From Ctenosaura bakeri (Eukaryota; Chordata; Lepidosauria; Squamata; Iguanidae): DNA of 64,000 bases. The notes beneath the pieces are model-generated. The model searched no databases and had not been told where the DNA came from. It saw nothing but the letters and a program-made list of their open reading frames with translations. Within the stretch, counting starts at the first letter, position 1; every line of letters begins with the position of its first letter. Where the stretch lies: the NCBI GenBank assembly GCA_948474755.1, contig CAOLHI010002123.1, forward strand, positions 310,001 to 374,000, written 5' to 3'. The position numbers and the translations under genes were made by a program. Shown here piece by piece: positions 34,280-45,853 of this stretch.

Positions 34280-34620
34280 AAGCCACAAGGGGGGCTCTTA
34301 GGCAAGGTAATTTTTCTCTTTGTCCATCCCCATCCCAATCTGCATCCTGGAAGATAATTAAAGTGACCAGTCTTTATGGGCTGTTGTAAGGATAGCTGGT
34401 GTAATGCAAGCAAAATGGTCTAGCAGCACAATGTATGCTTAATGCATTTCTTAGAGAATGTTACTGACATTTGCAATTATCTGATCAGTACGTGAATTTG
34501 TCCAGTTCTCAATGTTTGGAGATATTGTCTGTTTGATTGTTCATTGTTGTTGGACCTTAGCTTATATCAGGCTCTGAATCATTGAGTCTCAAGGCATCTG
34601 GCTGTAAGCTCAACAAGAAG
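34280..34620. other. Unassigned sequence
   Basis: Nothing recognised. Confidence 0.35.
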
Positions 34621-34654
34621 CAAGGGTGGAATTCAGTTGGCTGGGAGAGGCTAT

Positions 34655-34820
34655 GAGAGCTGAAGTCCAACACCTCTGGATGGCATTAGGTTGGGAAAGG
34701 AGACTCAGACAAAGGATGCGGAATTGGTGGCTCTCCAGATGTTTTTGGATTGCAACTCCCATCATCCCTCAATATTGGCTGTATTGGCTATGGACGGTGG
34801 GAACCGCAGTCTAAAACCTT
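34655..34820. mobile_element. Palindromic MITE, family Q
   Basis: Contains gtggctctccagatgttttt and gattgcaactcccatcatcc, with a complementary-looking end in the left part (agctgaagtccaac). Ends not resolved. Confidence 0.5.
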
Positions 34821-34865
34821 TGAATGGTCACACATTCTCCACCTTGATTTACATCTATTCCTTTG

Positions 34866-35033
34866 TTGCTATTGTTGTGTGCTTTCAAAATATTTCCAAC
34901 TTATGACAATCTTATTGTAGGGTTTTGTTGGCAAGATTGACTGACAGGAGGTTTACCACTGCCTTCGTCTGATGCTAAGAGAGCATGACTTGCCCAAGGT
35001 CATGCAGTGGATTTCCATGGCCAAGCAGGGTTT
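34866..35033 (-). mobile_element. Sauria-type SINE, tRNA-like head missing
   Basis: Tail ttgctattgttgtgtgcttt, body tagggttttgttggcaagat, ending at ccatggccaagcagggttt; the tRNA-like head is missing. Confidence 0.82.
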
Positions 35034-35155
35034 ATATTCAGCATGGTAGAGATGACAGATAAATGATATTTGTATAAGTTTTAAGTCAAAGATGAGAAAT
35101 ATATCACACTTCAGATGCTGTTGTAAGAACCCAGGTCTGGCTAGCAGTAATGGTA

Positions 35156-36120
35156 TGGTTTGGATGGGAACCATATCTAACTGGCATCATGTTTAACTGG
35201 CAATAAGTTTTAATTGGCTCTGATATCAAAATCAAACCTGAAAGGTGACTGAGAGGTTGAACTGTCTGAGGGAGAACTCTGACTGTGAAAGTGAGAAAGA
35301 GAGGTTGGTCAACCTAAACACCCTCCAGATAAGACTAATTCATTTGTCAGGCAAATGATTGCTGTTCCTGTGGACAATGAACCTAAGTGGAAGCTGGGGT
35401 TTCCCAGAGAATGCAGTTGTGAGAAGCCCACCAGGACACTGATTGACAGATAGCCATCCCATGTGCATCTGGACTCTGTCCTCTTTTCTCATAGCACCCA
35501 CAATAGACAGCTATTACAACAAATGTTATGTCTTTGTCACCCAAACACTGTGAACATTAGTGGGTTGATACTCAATTGTATGCACCACAACTCCCATTGT
35601 TCCACACCTGGAACTGCACATATCTCCACCACCACCAGTTATTTTTTGTGTATAAAGACCCCTGATTCCAGGATGCCCATTACAGTCGCTCAAAGGTCTA
35701 CCCATCACTCTGTCCATTTGGCTCCTGAATAAGAACTGTCCTTAGGTTCTACTTAAGCCTAGCCATATTTCAGCTCTTCACCACTCTTCTGGACTGGTAA
35801 TTATAACCCCAAACCCTCAGCCTTTCTATCCATATTTTTTCCTCCCTTTATCCTTCAGTTAGCTCTCGTGTGAATGTTTGACTGTTTGTATCTTGTGTGC
35901 ATGCGAGAGTGAATTCCCCTCAATAAAACACATTTTTAGTTTACTTTTAATCTCTGGCTGGTCCTTTTCCTGCATGAGTCCATAAACATTGGTAGAAAGG
36001 TCTCACTAAGTTGCCCCCCTCCTGTTAGCCTCCTGATTTTGAGCTAATTAATTTTCCAATTTTGCAAGGAGGTACTGGCAACACAGGGTGGTCCTCGTTG
36101 CAGCTACATGTTGGGGTAAT
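35156..36120 (+). mobile_element. Solo LTR, family 2 (plus copy)
   Basis: Matches the reverse complement of 15200-16136. Seen: 5' edge tggtttggatggg, TATA-like gtgtataaagacccc near 35650, poly(A) signal aataaaac near 35922 and a GT-rich stretch after it. The 5' edge of the LTR is placed at TG (35156). No gag or pol alongside. Confidence 0.75.
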
Positions 36121-36199
36121 GAACTGCAGCTTTCATCCTTTCCCACTATTGGGTATGCTGGCTAGGGCAGATACATGTTGTTGCCCAGGATTTGCAAAG

Positions 36200-36412
36200 C
36201 CACATGATGTGTGTGTATGTGCGTGTGTGTTCCTTCAAGTTCTTTGTCAATTTATGGCAATCCCATGAATTTTGTAGGGCTTTCTTAGGTAAGGAATACT
36301 CAGAGGTGGTTTTGCCAATTCCTTACTCTGAAATATAGCCTACGGTACCTGGTGTTCATTGGTGGTCCCCCACCCAAGTACTATCCCTGTCTTAAAGGTT
36401 CCAGCACATTCC
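36200..36412 (-). mobile_element. 5S-rRNA-derived SINE (minus)
   Basis: Minus-strand SINE: tail and body at left (gttccttcaagttctttgtc, aaggaatactcagaggtgg) and 5S-like promoter region at right (gtggtcccccacccaagtac). The right edge (36361-36412) is part of a 52-bp inverted repeat with 37721-37772. Confidence 0.78.
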
Positions 36413-36413
36413 A

Positions 36414-36436
36414 AGGGAGGGAGGGAGGGAGGGAGA
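36414..36436 (+). repeat. (GGGA)n microsatellite
   Basis: Short run of ggga units directly beside the SINE's 5' edge. Confidence 0.9.
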
Positions 36437-36769
36437 TTTAAACAAAATACTAACCATAAAACATCATCATCAACAACAAAAAGCCTACAGCTGATGATAG
36501 CAACAACGTTAATGAGGATTTTCAGTCACACAAAGTCCCTAACAAAGATCTTGACAGAATCAGTCTACGATGTTTTTCCACTGGGATTTCTACTGACCTG
36601 GAGGAATACCTATATATTATTTACAGTCATAATAAAGGAGTGTCATGTTTAAAACAAGATAACATGGCTTTGCATTTCTCATTACCCGAACTTGTGTCGA
36701 TTTTTCCATCACTGCATGACTCCAGAGCCTTCTCCATTGTTTAACTGATTTTTTTAAAAAAACATTTCC

Positions 36770-37110
36770 TGAGCTAAACATTAGTTCAAAACAGTTTAAA
36801 ACACATTAAAACCTATTACAGGTTAAGAATCAGCACACCTGTTGCACCACCACAACCAGTTAAATGCTGAAGGTCAGTTTAAATAAGAAGGTTTTTCCCT
36901 GCCAGAAAAAAAAAGAGCAGGGATGGGGCCAAGGGAGACTCCCTTGGCAGAGAGTTCCATAGCTTGGGAGCAGCCACCAAGAAGGTGCTCTCCCAAGTCC
37001 TCACCAGATGTATCTGTTATTGAGACCTAGAGAAAGCCCTTCCCTGAAGATCTTAAAATGCAGGCAGGCTCATATATAGAAATACAGTCTTTCAGATAGT
37101 TCGACATTCC
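36770..37110 (-). mobile_element. L2-like LINE 3' fragment
   Basis: Contains tttttccctgccag, gagagttccatagcttggga and gagaaagcccttccctga, in the order of the 19020-19500 copy. Confidence 0.6.
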
Positions 37111-37517
37111 AATGAAACAAAATTCTGAAATCATTTCTGCAAGAATGCTTGCAGGAAACATCCCCTCTCTCATCACTCATGTCACTTGATGAGCATCATT
37201 TTGAAGAAAAGAGCCTCCTTTATGCAAAGGGTCTTGTTGGTTCAGGGACTCTGGGAGAGGTAATCCCCAAAAGTAATGTTTTCAGGTGCTATATTTTCCA
37301 GGGTTCTGCATTGTACATAGAACCCATTGTGTATAGGGGAAGTTCTCTTCTTTAGATGACTACTCTCCTTGTGAAAGAACAGCACTGGAGGGGAAAGGGC
37401 TGGCACGCTCTCCGGCATTGATATTTAGAACCACTGTATCTGGGGAAATAGATGGGAAAGAAATTTTGAAAGAATTTCTATAGATAATCATGATTTTGTT
37501 CCCTTTGACTGCATCCA

Positions 37518-37705
37518 TTTCTAGAATAATAGAATCATAGATTTGGAAGAGACTACAGGGGCCATCTGGTCCAACCTCTGCTATGCAGGAACCCACATCA
37601 AAGCATTCCCAACAGATGGCCAACCAGCCTCTGCTTAAAAACTTCCAAAGGAGACCCCACCACATTCCGAGGAAGCATATTCCACTGCCGGACAGCCCTG
37701 ACAGC
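37518..37705 (-). mobile_element. CR1/L3-like LINE 3' end
   Basis: Minus-strand 3' end: tagaatcatagatttggaag, then ccatctggtccaacctctgc, then the 3' untranslated text ending at about 37705, where the inverted 5S-SINE piece begins. Confidence 0.85.
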
Positions 37706-37720
37706 CTTCCTCCCTCTTTT

Positions 37721-37772
37721 GGAATGTGTTGGAACCTTTAAGACAGGGATAGTACGTGGGTGGGGGACCACC
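37721..37772 (+). mobile_element. 5S-SINE head fragment, inverted partner
   Basis: 52 bases that match the reverse complement of 36361-36412 at 50 of 52 positions (mismatches at the eighth-ninth base and at cgtggg against cttggg). Only the promoter-containing part of the SINE is present. Confidence 0.85.
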
Positions 37773-37779
37773 CTCAGAG

Positions 37780-38995
37780 CCCCTGTTCTCCCTTCTTAGG
37801 GGTTTTTATCTTAAGAAAGAATAGCTTTTCAGATAAAGCAGATGTGGAGAAACCTTGGCTTGACTTTGACACAACTACAACTCTCATAATCCCTAATCCA
37901 GTTCGCAGGGCTTGGGATGTTAAGTCCAAATCATCTGTCAGGCCAAAGATTTCCTCTTCTGAAACAGATGTTATTAGACTGACATTCCCAGCACTACTGG
38001 TGAGGGCTGCTGGGACCTGCATTCAGCTAATATGTGGCACACTGCATTTTTCCACCTCTGAAACACAGGAACATGTGCTGTACGATGAGGGACATGACCA
38101 CCCTCCTTGTATAGCACTGTATACATTTTCCCACAGGTCCATATGACTAATGGCACTTCCTCCAGGATTCTGCGGCAGTGTTTTTGTAAAGACAAAATTA
38201 GTAATCGATGATGAAAGTCACAATACTTAAATATGCACATGGCAAAACAAGAATCCTGTTTCTGCAACATTTGTCAAAATGAGAGATGTTGGGGCTGCGC
38301 CACCATTGGCTTGCCAGAAAATGGTTCTGACAGTGAGTGGCATGCCTAAAGGAAATGCTTTAATAAGTCATTTGTGGGGCTTCCTAATGTAAAAGCTACA
38401 CCAACCTACAACATAAATTTAGGGAGCTAGTGAGTAGTTTCCTAAAGTCAGTAAAATTTTCAGGCAATTCTATAGGTAGAATTGTGTATGTATTGCTGCG
38501 GAGAGCACTAACAACCTTCTTTTAAGGTTCATTTTTCATAGTCCACGATAAAGGAGAATATTCTGGGCATTTTACAGAATAATAATGATTATTTGGAACA
38601 TCATCCTCACTGTATACCTGGCCTCTGCTAGCAGCCAGGGGAACAAGATTTACCAGAAGACTCTATCTTGGGCACGTCATGAAAATGGGGCCAAACTGGT
38701 CTGATTCATTGGCCAGAGGAAGGATCAGCAACTTACCTTCCTGCTTCTTGCCAGAAATTACTTGCTTCAACTGCTAGTTGCCTTGGAATGGCAGAGCTGA
38801 TGAGAAAAATCCCTTTGCCACTTGTTACAAGCGCAACAACGCTTAGCACCAAAGAATCCACAATGACTCACAGTGAACAGTAGTAATAGAGCTAGTTAGT
38901 TTGACTGACCTGAAATGTCCTCCCTTCTTGACTTTATCTATACGGACTCCCCCCCCCCGTAAACTGATTCTGTTAGGGATGTTTTTCTAGCTTTT
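37780..38995. other. Unassigned sequence
   Basis: The 128-codon plus frame at 37760 begins inside the SINE head and has no domain. Nothing else recognised. A run of 11 C residues lies near 38950. Confidence 0.35.
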
Positions 38996-39048
38996 AGAAT
39001 CATAGAGTTGGAAGAGACTCCAGGGCCCATCAAGTCTCCCCACTTCTC
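38996..39048 (-). mobile_element. CR1/L3-like LINE 3' tip
   Basis: Terminal tagaatcatagagttggaag and agactccagggcccatcaag only; minus strand. Confidence 0.8.
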
Positions 39049-39055
39049 TCTCTCT

Positions 39056-39200
39056 GGCCATTTCCGCACTAGACTGTTATAGTGTTATTATGCCACTTTC
39101 AACATCCTCAAAGGCTCCTCCATAAACTGCAAACCCCAGGATTCCATAGGATGTTGAAAGTGGAATAATAGCACTATAATAGTCTAGTGCAGAAATGGCC
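39056..39200. mobile_element. Palindromic MITE (family P)
   Basis: Left tip ggccatttccgcactagac and right tip tagtctagtgcagaaatggcc-type end; arms match through the centre. The centre is slightly shortened. Flanks TCT/CCT do not give a clean duplication. Confidence 0.82.
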
Positions 39201-39592
39201 CCTCTTCCCAGCTTTTCCTTGGAATGCAGCTAGATTAGGATAGCACCTTGACCAACATCCTATCTTAGAATAGAGTTTGACAAAAGCCGTTTACTTTGTT
39301 CCTTTAAGCCTTTGGTGTCCTTGCTCCCTAAGCAGCATTAATGCTCCATTGCAGACACACACTCTCTGTTACCACCAACCAGAAGGTCCATTGGAAAACT
39401 GCCCCCCTTGACTCCCAGGAAGAACATCATGACAAGGGGCAAGACAACCAGGCTCCTTCCACTGGCCAATGAACAAGCAGCTGTTTCAATACATACTTTT
39501 ATTTGCTTTCATCATTCCTTCCAACCTCATTTTATATCATATCTTTTTTGCTCTTTTGGCAGGGGAACATGGGCTATGGTTGTATGAGAAAG

Positions 39593-39820
39593 TTGTTGTG
39601 TGCTTTGAAGTCATTGCTGACATATGTCAATAAAATGAACCTATCATGGGGTTTATTGGCAAGATTTGTTGCAGGGGGTTGCCATTGCCTCCCCCCAAGA
39701 CTGAGAAAATGTCACTTGCCAAAGTGACCCCAAGGATTTCCATAGGTGAGCAGGAATTCAAAGCCTGGTTTCTCAGGGTCCCAGTCAAGACTTACACTTC
39801 GATATCATACTGGCTATGAC
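39593..39820 (-). mobile_element. Sauria-type SINE
   Basis: Tail gttgttgtgtgctttgaagt, body ggggtttattggcaagattt, head with ttctcagggtcccagtcaag. Confidence 0.84.
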
Positions 39821-39962
39821 TTTCTCTCTATGACAAAGGCCAATATTCAAATCAAATAAATGCATACATAATAAAACTGGAATAAATATTAGGTTATGAG
39901 CCTACAGATTGTCTTCTCTATAAATTTCTATACAGTGCTTAGAAAACTGTATATGCTTTATT

Positions 39963-40140
39963 AATGATTGTTGTTACGTGTCTTCAAATTGTTTCTGACT
40001 TATAGCAACCCCAAGGCAAATCTAGCATGGGGTTTTCTGGGGCCAAGAATGTGTGATATGCCCAAGGTTTCCATGGCTGAGCAGGAATCGAACTCTGGTC
40101 TCCAGGGTCCACAGTCCACTGCTCAAACCACTGGCTCCCT
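39963..40140 (-). mobile_element. Sauria-type SINE
   Basis: Tail gattgttgttacgtgtcttc, body ggggttttctggggccaag, head aactctggtctccagggtcc and actgctcaaaccactggctc. Confidence 0.87.
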
Positions 40141-40149
40141 TGTTAATAG

Positions 40150-40970
40150 TATGGTAATAGTATGGTATAATACCTGGCTGATATTCCTGATGGAATAATG
40201 TGCCCCCTCCAGTAGGGCTTAGAACCAATCCTGTGATAAGATAGAAGAAGAATAAATTATCTAGCAAATTAACTTTATGACACAAAAGAGTCTAAAATAA
40301 TCAGGAACAAATTAGGCTCCAATGGCTTTTCTACCCATTACGCAGAATTAAATATGAGATGTCCGGACTGTATGACTTCAACTCACATACTGAGAGAGTT
40401 TGGTGTGCTTTTAAATACTCTTTTAGGTATAAAGAAATGCATCTCGTTTTGTAACACATCAAGATACTAGAGCTTATCACTCCAGATAGTAACTCACACA
40501 CATGGTTTCTGCACACCCACGCACTTCTCAGTGTGCAGGGATGGAGGGGTTTGTACTTGTTCTCTCTGAATACCGAAAGCCATTATTGATTGGGAGTGTG
40601 TCTGGAAGTGAAAGTCTCTCCTGTATCCTAGAAATTTCATCAGCTAACACCTGAACGTCAAGCTGCAGTTCAAGAATATCTATGGATGCCTAGCTGAAAA
40701 AGCTTAACAGCTATAGTGTCAATGCACCGAAACATTGCCACAGTACATACTCCAGTTGAAGGATCTTGGAAAACTTTGTTTGTGCCATCTTTTCAAGTAA
40801 ACCAACTTAATTTGCCAAATGCAGCAGTCAGAATACACTTTTCCCCTACAGACCATCAGTGTTAGAATTTTGTAAGGCAGTTCCAAACTCAAAAATGTAT
40901 ATGGAGGTTACAAACAAAATTGCATAAATTGCAATGGGAAACAGTTATTTTAGAAGGAAATAATATCCAT
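40150..40970. other. Unassigned sequence
   Basis: No gene or recognised repeat. Confidence 0.35.
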
Positions 40971-40974
40971 GCAT

Positions 40975-41140
40975 ATATGTGCATTCAAGTCGCCTGTCAC
41001 CTTAGGCTTTTCTTAAGCAAGGAACACTTTAATTTAAAATCTTATTTTTTAGTAGATAGTTATACAACAGTTCCTTAGGCAAGGAATACTTCGAGGTGGT
41101 TGGCTGTTGCCTTCCTCTGATATATAGCCTACAATCCACA
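40975..41140 (-). mobile_element. 5S-type SINE, 3' body fragment
   Basis: Contains tgtgcattcaagtcgcctgt and aaggaatacttcgaggtggt; a ~60-base AT-rich insertion with a small repeat of the 'ttaggcaaggaatactt' word splits it. Confidence 0.6.
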
Positions 41141-41227
41141 GTTCAGATGAAATACATGAAATGCACATTTTCATGCATGGAAAACAAAACCAGAGAAAAT
41201 AGGACAGGCCTATGGTTAAACACACAG

Positions 41228-41257
41228 ACCATCCATCCACCCATCCACCCACCCATC
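41228..41257 (+). repeat. (CATC)n/(CACC)n short repeat
   Basis: Short run of catc/cacc units. Confidence 0.85.
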
Positions 41258-41869
41258 TCTGGAGTATGATTAAGTTTGCTTTAGTTGTTGAGGTAAACTT
41301 TCTTGGGATTGAAAGGGCTATTTATACTCCTTCCAGTGTTGTTTGTGGCCTTGTCACCTGAACTCACACTTTGCTTGATCCTGACTGTTGCTACCCAAGC
41401 AATTAAATTTATAAGCCAATAAAATTTAATCAAGTCCCTCAGCTGGATTCAGTTTTTTTGTACTGGATGCCATCCCCAAACCCCATCTCATCTGCTCTTG
41501 TTTTATTGTGATTGCACTTGACAAGCTGCTTTCCTGATATATCAAGTTGACTTTAAACTCTGATTTTATTTGTTTATTTAAAATTATTTATTTAAAGTTT
41601 AAATAAATGTTTCAATGTATTATTCATTTAAAATTCATTTATATAAGATCTCATTAGGTGCTTTGAAGACCTCGAGATGGGAAAGTGGCCTAGAAATATT
41701 GATGTAAATGCATGCAGGTATGAGATTTTACCACTCAGTATCTGCATATTTACAGCAATTTCTAAATGGTTACAGCATTTTCTGTTCATTACCTTAGCAA
41801 TCCTTACAACAGCCCTGACTGCTTAAGAAGGGAAGTACTTATTTTAACACATATCTATTCCACTGTTCT

Positions 41870-42062
41870 GTCTGAAAACAGGCTCAACAATAAGGTGCAA
41901 TTAATCTGTAATAAAAATGAGACTGCCTACATGTCTGCCCTTCTGTCTGTGGCAGCCTTAGCTCATTGACAATTCCTCAAAAATTGTCAGAGTAGCTTTG
42001 GTAGTGATTTGAGCTACAGTGCTGAGTTTCAATATGAAATTTCAACCAGGTGTGGAGGGTAA
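41870..42062. repeat. Unclassified repeat S, copy 1
   Basis: Shares ctacatgtctgcc, the gtggcagccttagctcattg block and the trailing aatttcaaccagg block with 48180-48345 (same strand). No open frame; family not identified. Confidence 0.5.
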
Positions 42063-42172
42063 TTAGGAACAAAAAAGGGAATCTAGATTTCCCCATCCTC
42101 ACTCTCACCACACCACAATATTTTCCTCCTCCCAGTCCCAGTCATTTTTCCTTCCTATATATAGTACCTGAC

Positions 42173-42370
42173 TTTTGTTGTTACTGTGTGCCTTCAAGTC
42201 ATTTCCAGCATAAAGCAAACCTTTCACATGGATTTTCTGGCAACATATGAGGCTGAGAGGATGTGATTTGTCCAAGGTCACCTATGTGGTTTCTGTGGCC
42301 AAGCGAGGATTTGAATCCTGGACTTCTAGAGTCCTAGTCTGGCACTTAAACCACTACCTTACACTGGCTC
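42173..42370 (-). mobile_element. Sauria-type SINE
   Basis: Tail cttttgttgttactgtgtgc, body gtccaaggtcacctatgtgg, head ccactaccttacactggctc. Confidence 0.86.
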
Positions 42371-42379
42371 ACTTTCCAT

Positions 42380-42515
42380 TTATCCCTATTGAAGCACATT
42401 TTGTTAGCTTTTGGTCCAGATCTCTAATCTGTTACTCTGATCCTCTAGGGTATTAGCTACCCCTCCTAATTTTGTGTCATCTACAAACTAAGGATTGTGC
42501 CTTCTGTTTGTTTAT
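42380..42515 (-). mobile_element. CR1/L3-like LINE fragment
   Basis: Minus-strand LINE text: cacattttgttagcttttgg and gggtattagctacccctcct. It likely joins the 43395-43790 block, separated now by other insertions. Confidence 0.65.
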
Positions 42516-42889
42516 ATATACCTAACTTTCTTAACGGCTGTTCTGAGACTGTAGAAAGTAAGCAAGTCCAAAATGAGCAAGTACTGATTTCAAATCCAGG
42601 AATATTCTTTCATTGTCTGCAAACAATGACAGAAAAGTGTCTTCTGTAAGGAACCTAGTCGAGATCGCTGCCACTGATAGAGTTACTAAAGGGGTTTAAC
42701 CAATTGATTCCTGACAGAAGAAGCCAAAATACAAATGTTGTTACCTTAGGAGTAATTTTATTAACAGAACTTGAAAGAAGAACGGTACAGAAAAGGGCTA
42801 AAATTGGGGTGATATATAAAAGGCAAATGTCCTTATGGTAAAGGCAGCCGAGAAGCATGTGTTCAGTTGTTTCAACCCTGCCCGACTGA

Positions 42890-43033
42890 GGCCATTTTCG
42901 CACTAGCCTGTTATAACACAATGATTCCACTTTCAACATCCTCTGGAATCCTGGGATTTGCAGTTTCGGGAGGGGCCATCTGGATGTTGAAAGTGGGATC
43001 ATCTCACTATAACAGGCTAGTGCAGAAATAGCC
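42890..43033. mobile_element. Palindromic MITE (family P), TSD TGA
   Basis: 144-bp element: left ggccattttcgcactagcc, right gctagtgcagaaatagcc. TGA lies on both sides (42887-42889 and 43034-43036). Confidence 0.84.
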
Positions 43034-43129
43034 TGAGAAGGGCAGAAATGTTGAGAAGAAGGGATATGTATTTCCCTTCTAGGAAAGATGATGGTAAGCA
43101 AGCTAAGGTAAATACTCTATCCTGTTTAG

Positions 43130-43352
43130 GGACCTCTGTGTCATTGTGTGCCTTCAAACCATTTCTGGTGAATCTAAAGTGAACCTGGGTTTTCTTCACA
43201 AGATTGTTTCAAAAGGAGGTTTGCCACTGCTTTCCTCTGAGGCTGAGACAGTGTGACTTGCAAAGATCATGTAGTGACCATTCCATAGCCAAAGAGGGAT
43301 TCAAATCCCAGAGTCACAGTCCAACAATTGAAACCAATACATCACACTGGTT
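43130..43352 (-). mobile_element. Sauria-type SINE
   Basis: Tail tgtgtgccttcaaaccattt, body tttgccactgctttcctctg, head ctagggc-like end at acatcacactggtttctgct. Confidence 0.82.
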
Positions 43353-43394
43353 TCTGCTAGGGCATACAAATAATTGTCCACAGCAAAATTATTA

Positions 43395-43790
43395 CTATCA
43401 TTCCCAGCAGCCAGGTAGCCTGAAATGCATGCCAAGGCATTTATAAAGATGTTGAGTAGCACAGGACCCAGAAAGAACCCTGCGGTGCCCCACAATGTAC
43501 TTCCCTCCAGGATGAACAGGTACTCAATGGGTTCAGTCCCTCAGCCAGTTACAAATCCACCTAACACTAGCATTGTTTTTACCAGCTCATCTGCAAGAAT
43601 ATTATGGGGGACCCTGTCAAAAGACTTACTGAAATGAAGATATACTAGAGCCACAGCATTCCCCTGATCCACCAAGCTTGTAATCCACTTTAGTCTGGGC
43701 TGACTTGTTTTTGAGACACCCCTGCTGGCTCTTAGTAATCACAGCATTCTTTTCTAAGTGCTCAGATACTTATTGTTTAACTATGACCAT
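43395..43790 (-). mobile_element. CR1/L3-like LINE RT fragment
   Basis: On the minus strand, pieces of CR1-clade reverse transcriptase survive: 'GPVLLNIFINAL' corresponds to the conserved block after the catalytic region. Text such as ggggaccctgtcaaaagact is typical. The frame is broken by stops. A MITE (43795-43978) begins at its right edge. Confidence 0.78.
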
Positions 43791-43794
43791 TTCC

Positions 43795-43978
43795 ACACTA
43801 TACTGCTATAGTGCTATTATTCCACTTTCAACCTCCTCTGGAATTCTGGGGTTTGTAGTTTACTGAGGCTCTCTGGCTGAGAATTCTAAATGCCCTTCCT
43901 TAAACTGCAAATCTCAGGATTCCACAGGATGCTGAAAGTGGAACGATAGCAGTATAACAGAGTAGTGCAGAAATGCCC
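43795..43978. mobile_element. Palindromic MITE (family P)
   Basis: Left tip gaccatttccacactatac, palindromic arms, right tip gtagtgcagaaatgccc. Flanks do not give a clean duplication. Confidence 0.8.
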
Positions 43979-43984
43979 CCACTC

Positions 43985-45600
43985 TTCTAAAAGCTATCCT
44001 GATATCGACAGCAAGTTTACTAGTACTTCTTATTTTTATTACTATATTTGTTACTATAATCACATAGATCTCAGCGGATGAGTTATATGGTTTGTTAATG
44101 CTCTTCTCTCATGGCCATCCTTTGCACAGTTTTATTAATCATTATTGTTACTGCATCATCTCAACATTTTGTAACCTTCTGGAAAACTCTGGATCTGGAA
44201 ACTGGTGTATAAAACCTTAAAATAATATTTAACACCCTGTTAAAACATAATGGGTAAATAAGACAAATCTGTTCGGAAGCACATCAGTTGTGCAACTACA
44301 TTTAAATACGATGCAAATCTGAGTGTGCTATTCCATAATGTGTGGAAAGACCTTTGAACTGTCAAGTACTGCTAGTCTGTGTTGCTCAGGAAAACACACA
44401 AATGATTTTCATGTTGTTTATTGGAAATACAACAGGTCAGTAACACAAGTGTTGCTAGAGTTAAAACCATGCTTCGGGGGTTGTATTATATAGCAAAATA
44501 CATTAATCCATCAGCATCTCTTCCTGACGCTCATCGGTGGTTCTTCCAGGTTTACTCCCCACTTCCAGTAATTGCCAAATGTGTTTGCATTTGGTTAAAG
44601 CAACTCCTGTTTACAGCCACTTTGATCTTTAGAAATTCTGCCTGGGCTTTGGTATTATAATTCTCAACCCTTCCATTCCATTCTCCAGCCTAATTCTCTT
44701 AAATCACTCTCTGATTGCTATCATCTAAGCACAAAACCAAACGTTATTTACCTAGGCTGGCCAATTGTTATTTATTGCCCCAGCCAATAAACAATCCTGA
44801 CCATTTGGTCTCTAACACACTAGTCTACCCTAATTTTCATTTACATCCCCACCATTCCCGTTTACCCTCAGCTTTTCTACTCAGAGACACACTGTCCCCC
44901 TCCCGCCCCATTCCACAGATCTCTATATGTCTAGGAGAAATAACAACATGACAAGAACTCTAAGTTGACTGGATTTTGTACCAGTAAAACAAGCATTCCC
45001 ATTGCATGATGACTACACTTCACCAAGTGGCCTTAAAATCCTGTGTTTGCCAGAAGAAATGTATTCATTACTCTCCTTGAAGCAGGAGACAGGCTAATCT
45101 ATGTTCCCGAGAAGGCTGTGTAGTAGCATTTCGGAAGCTGATGAGATCCTGGAACTCAAGCAGAACATGGGTAATAAAATCATTCCATTTTTGCTCAGGA
45201 ATGCAGAGAAAGTGTGCTGTGGGAGTGGGAGATGTGAGCTTCAAGAAAAATAATGGGATCCGTTTGTCATTCTTTTCTACCAACAAGAGAGGCAATACTT
45301 TCCCCATTAGTTCACACAGACTTTTTTTGAAAGGAAAGGAAAGATTGTATGCAAGAGGAAAAGTCAAAAGACTGACTGGTCCTTTGGGGTCACAAAATCC
45401 TCAGCCTTCAAATTGTGTCACCAGGAAAGGTGAGGGACAGAGGAGGCTAGGGGGTCCTTTGTTTGTACTGACCTTTCATCAGGTATTTGTTACTGCTGCC
45501 ATCAAACTGTTTGCTTTTTCATTTCTATTTGTGGCCAGTTTAACCACTCGGTTTAACTACTGCCAGCATGACTTTCAGATATGGACTGGAACAGGGCGAG
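43985..45600. other. Unassigned sequence
   Basis: Several frames of 80-155 codons (for example 45141-45608) show no domain. No repeat named. Confidence 0.35.
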
Positions 45601-45604
45601 ATGC

Positions 45605-45690
45605 CTGAGTATCTCCAGATGTTTTGGACTAAAACGTCCACAGTTTGTTACAACTGGCTGTGTGGGTTGGGGTTTCTGGACACTGAAATC
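45605..45690. mobile_element. Palindromic MITE arm, family Q
   Basis: Contains tatctccagatgttttggac and a loosely matching right arm. Decayed. Confidence 0.35.
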
Positions 45691-45853
45691 CAAAGCAGCT
45701 TGAGGGTCAAAGTTGTTGGGAAAATTCTCTCCCCCCATCTTGTTCTTAGAGCAAGTGGGCATAGCAAGCATAGGGCTACCTTTCTCTTTTGCATGCCAAA
45801 GCTCCACCATGTGCCTTTCTGTCATTTAAATGCATGATCATAAATACCTTTGG

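Noticed and set aside
37760..38146. 128-codon frame as a gene
   Set aside because: It begins in a 5S-SINE head fragment and has no recognisable domain.
38940..38965. C-homopolymer at 38950 as a regulatory site
   Set aside because: Isolated low-complexity run with no other supporting signal.
45141..45608. 155-codon frame as a gene
   Set aside because: No domain, no matching neighbour, composition close to background.
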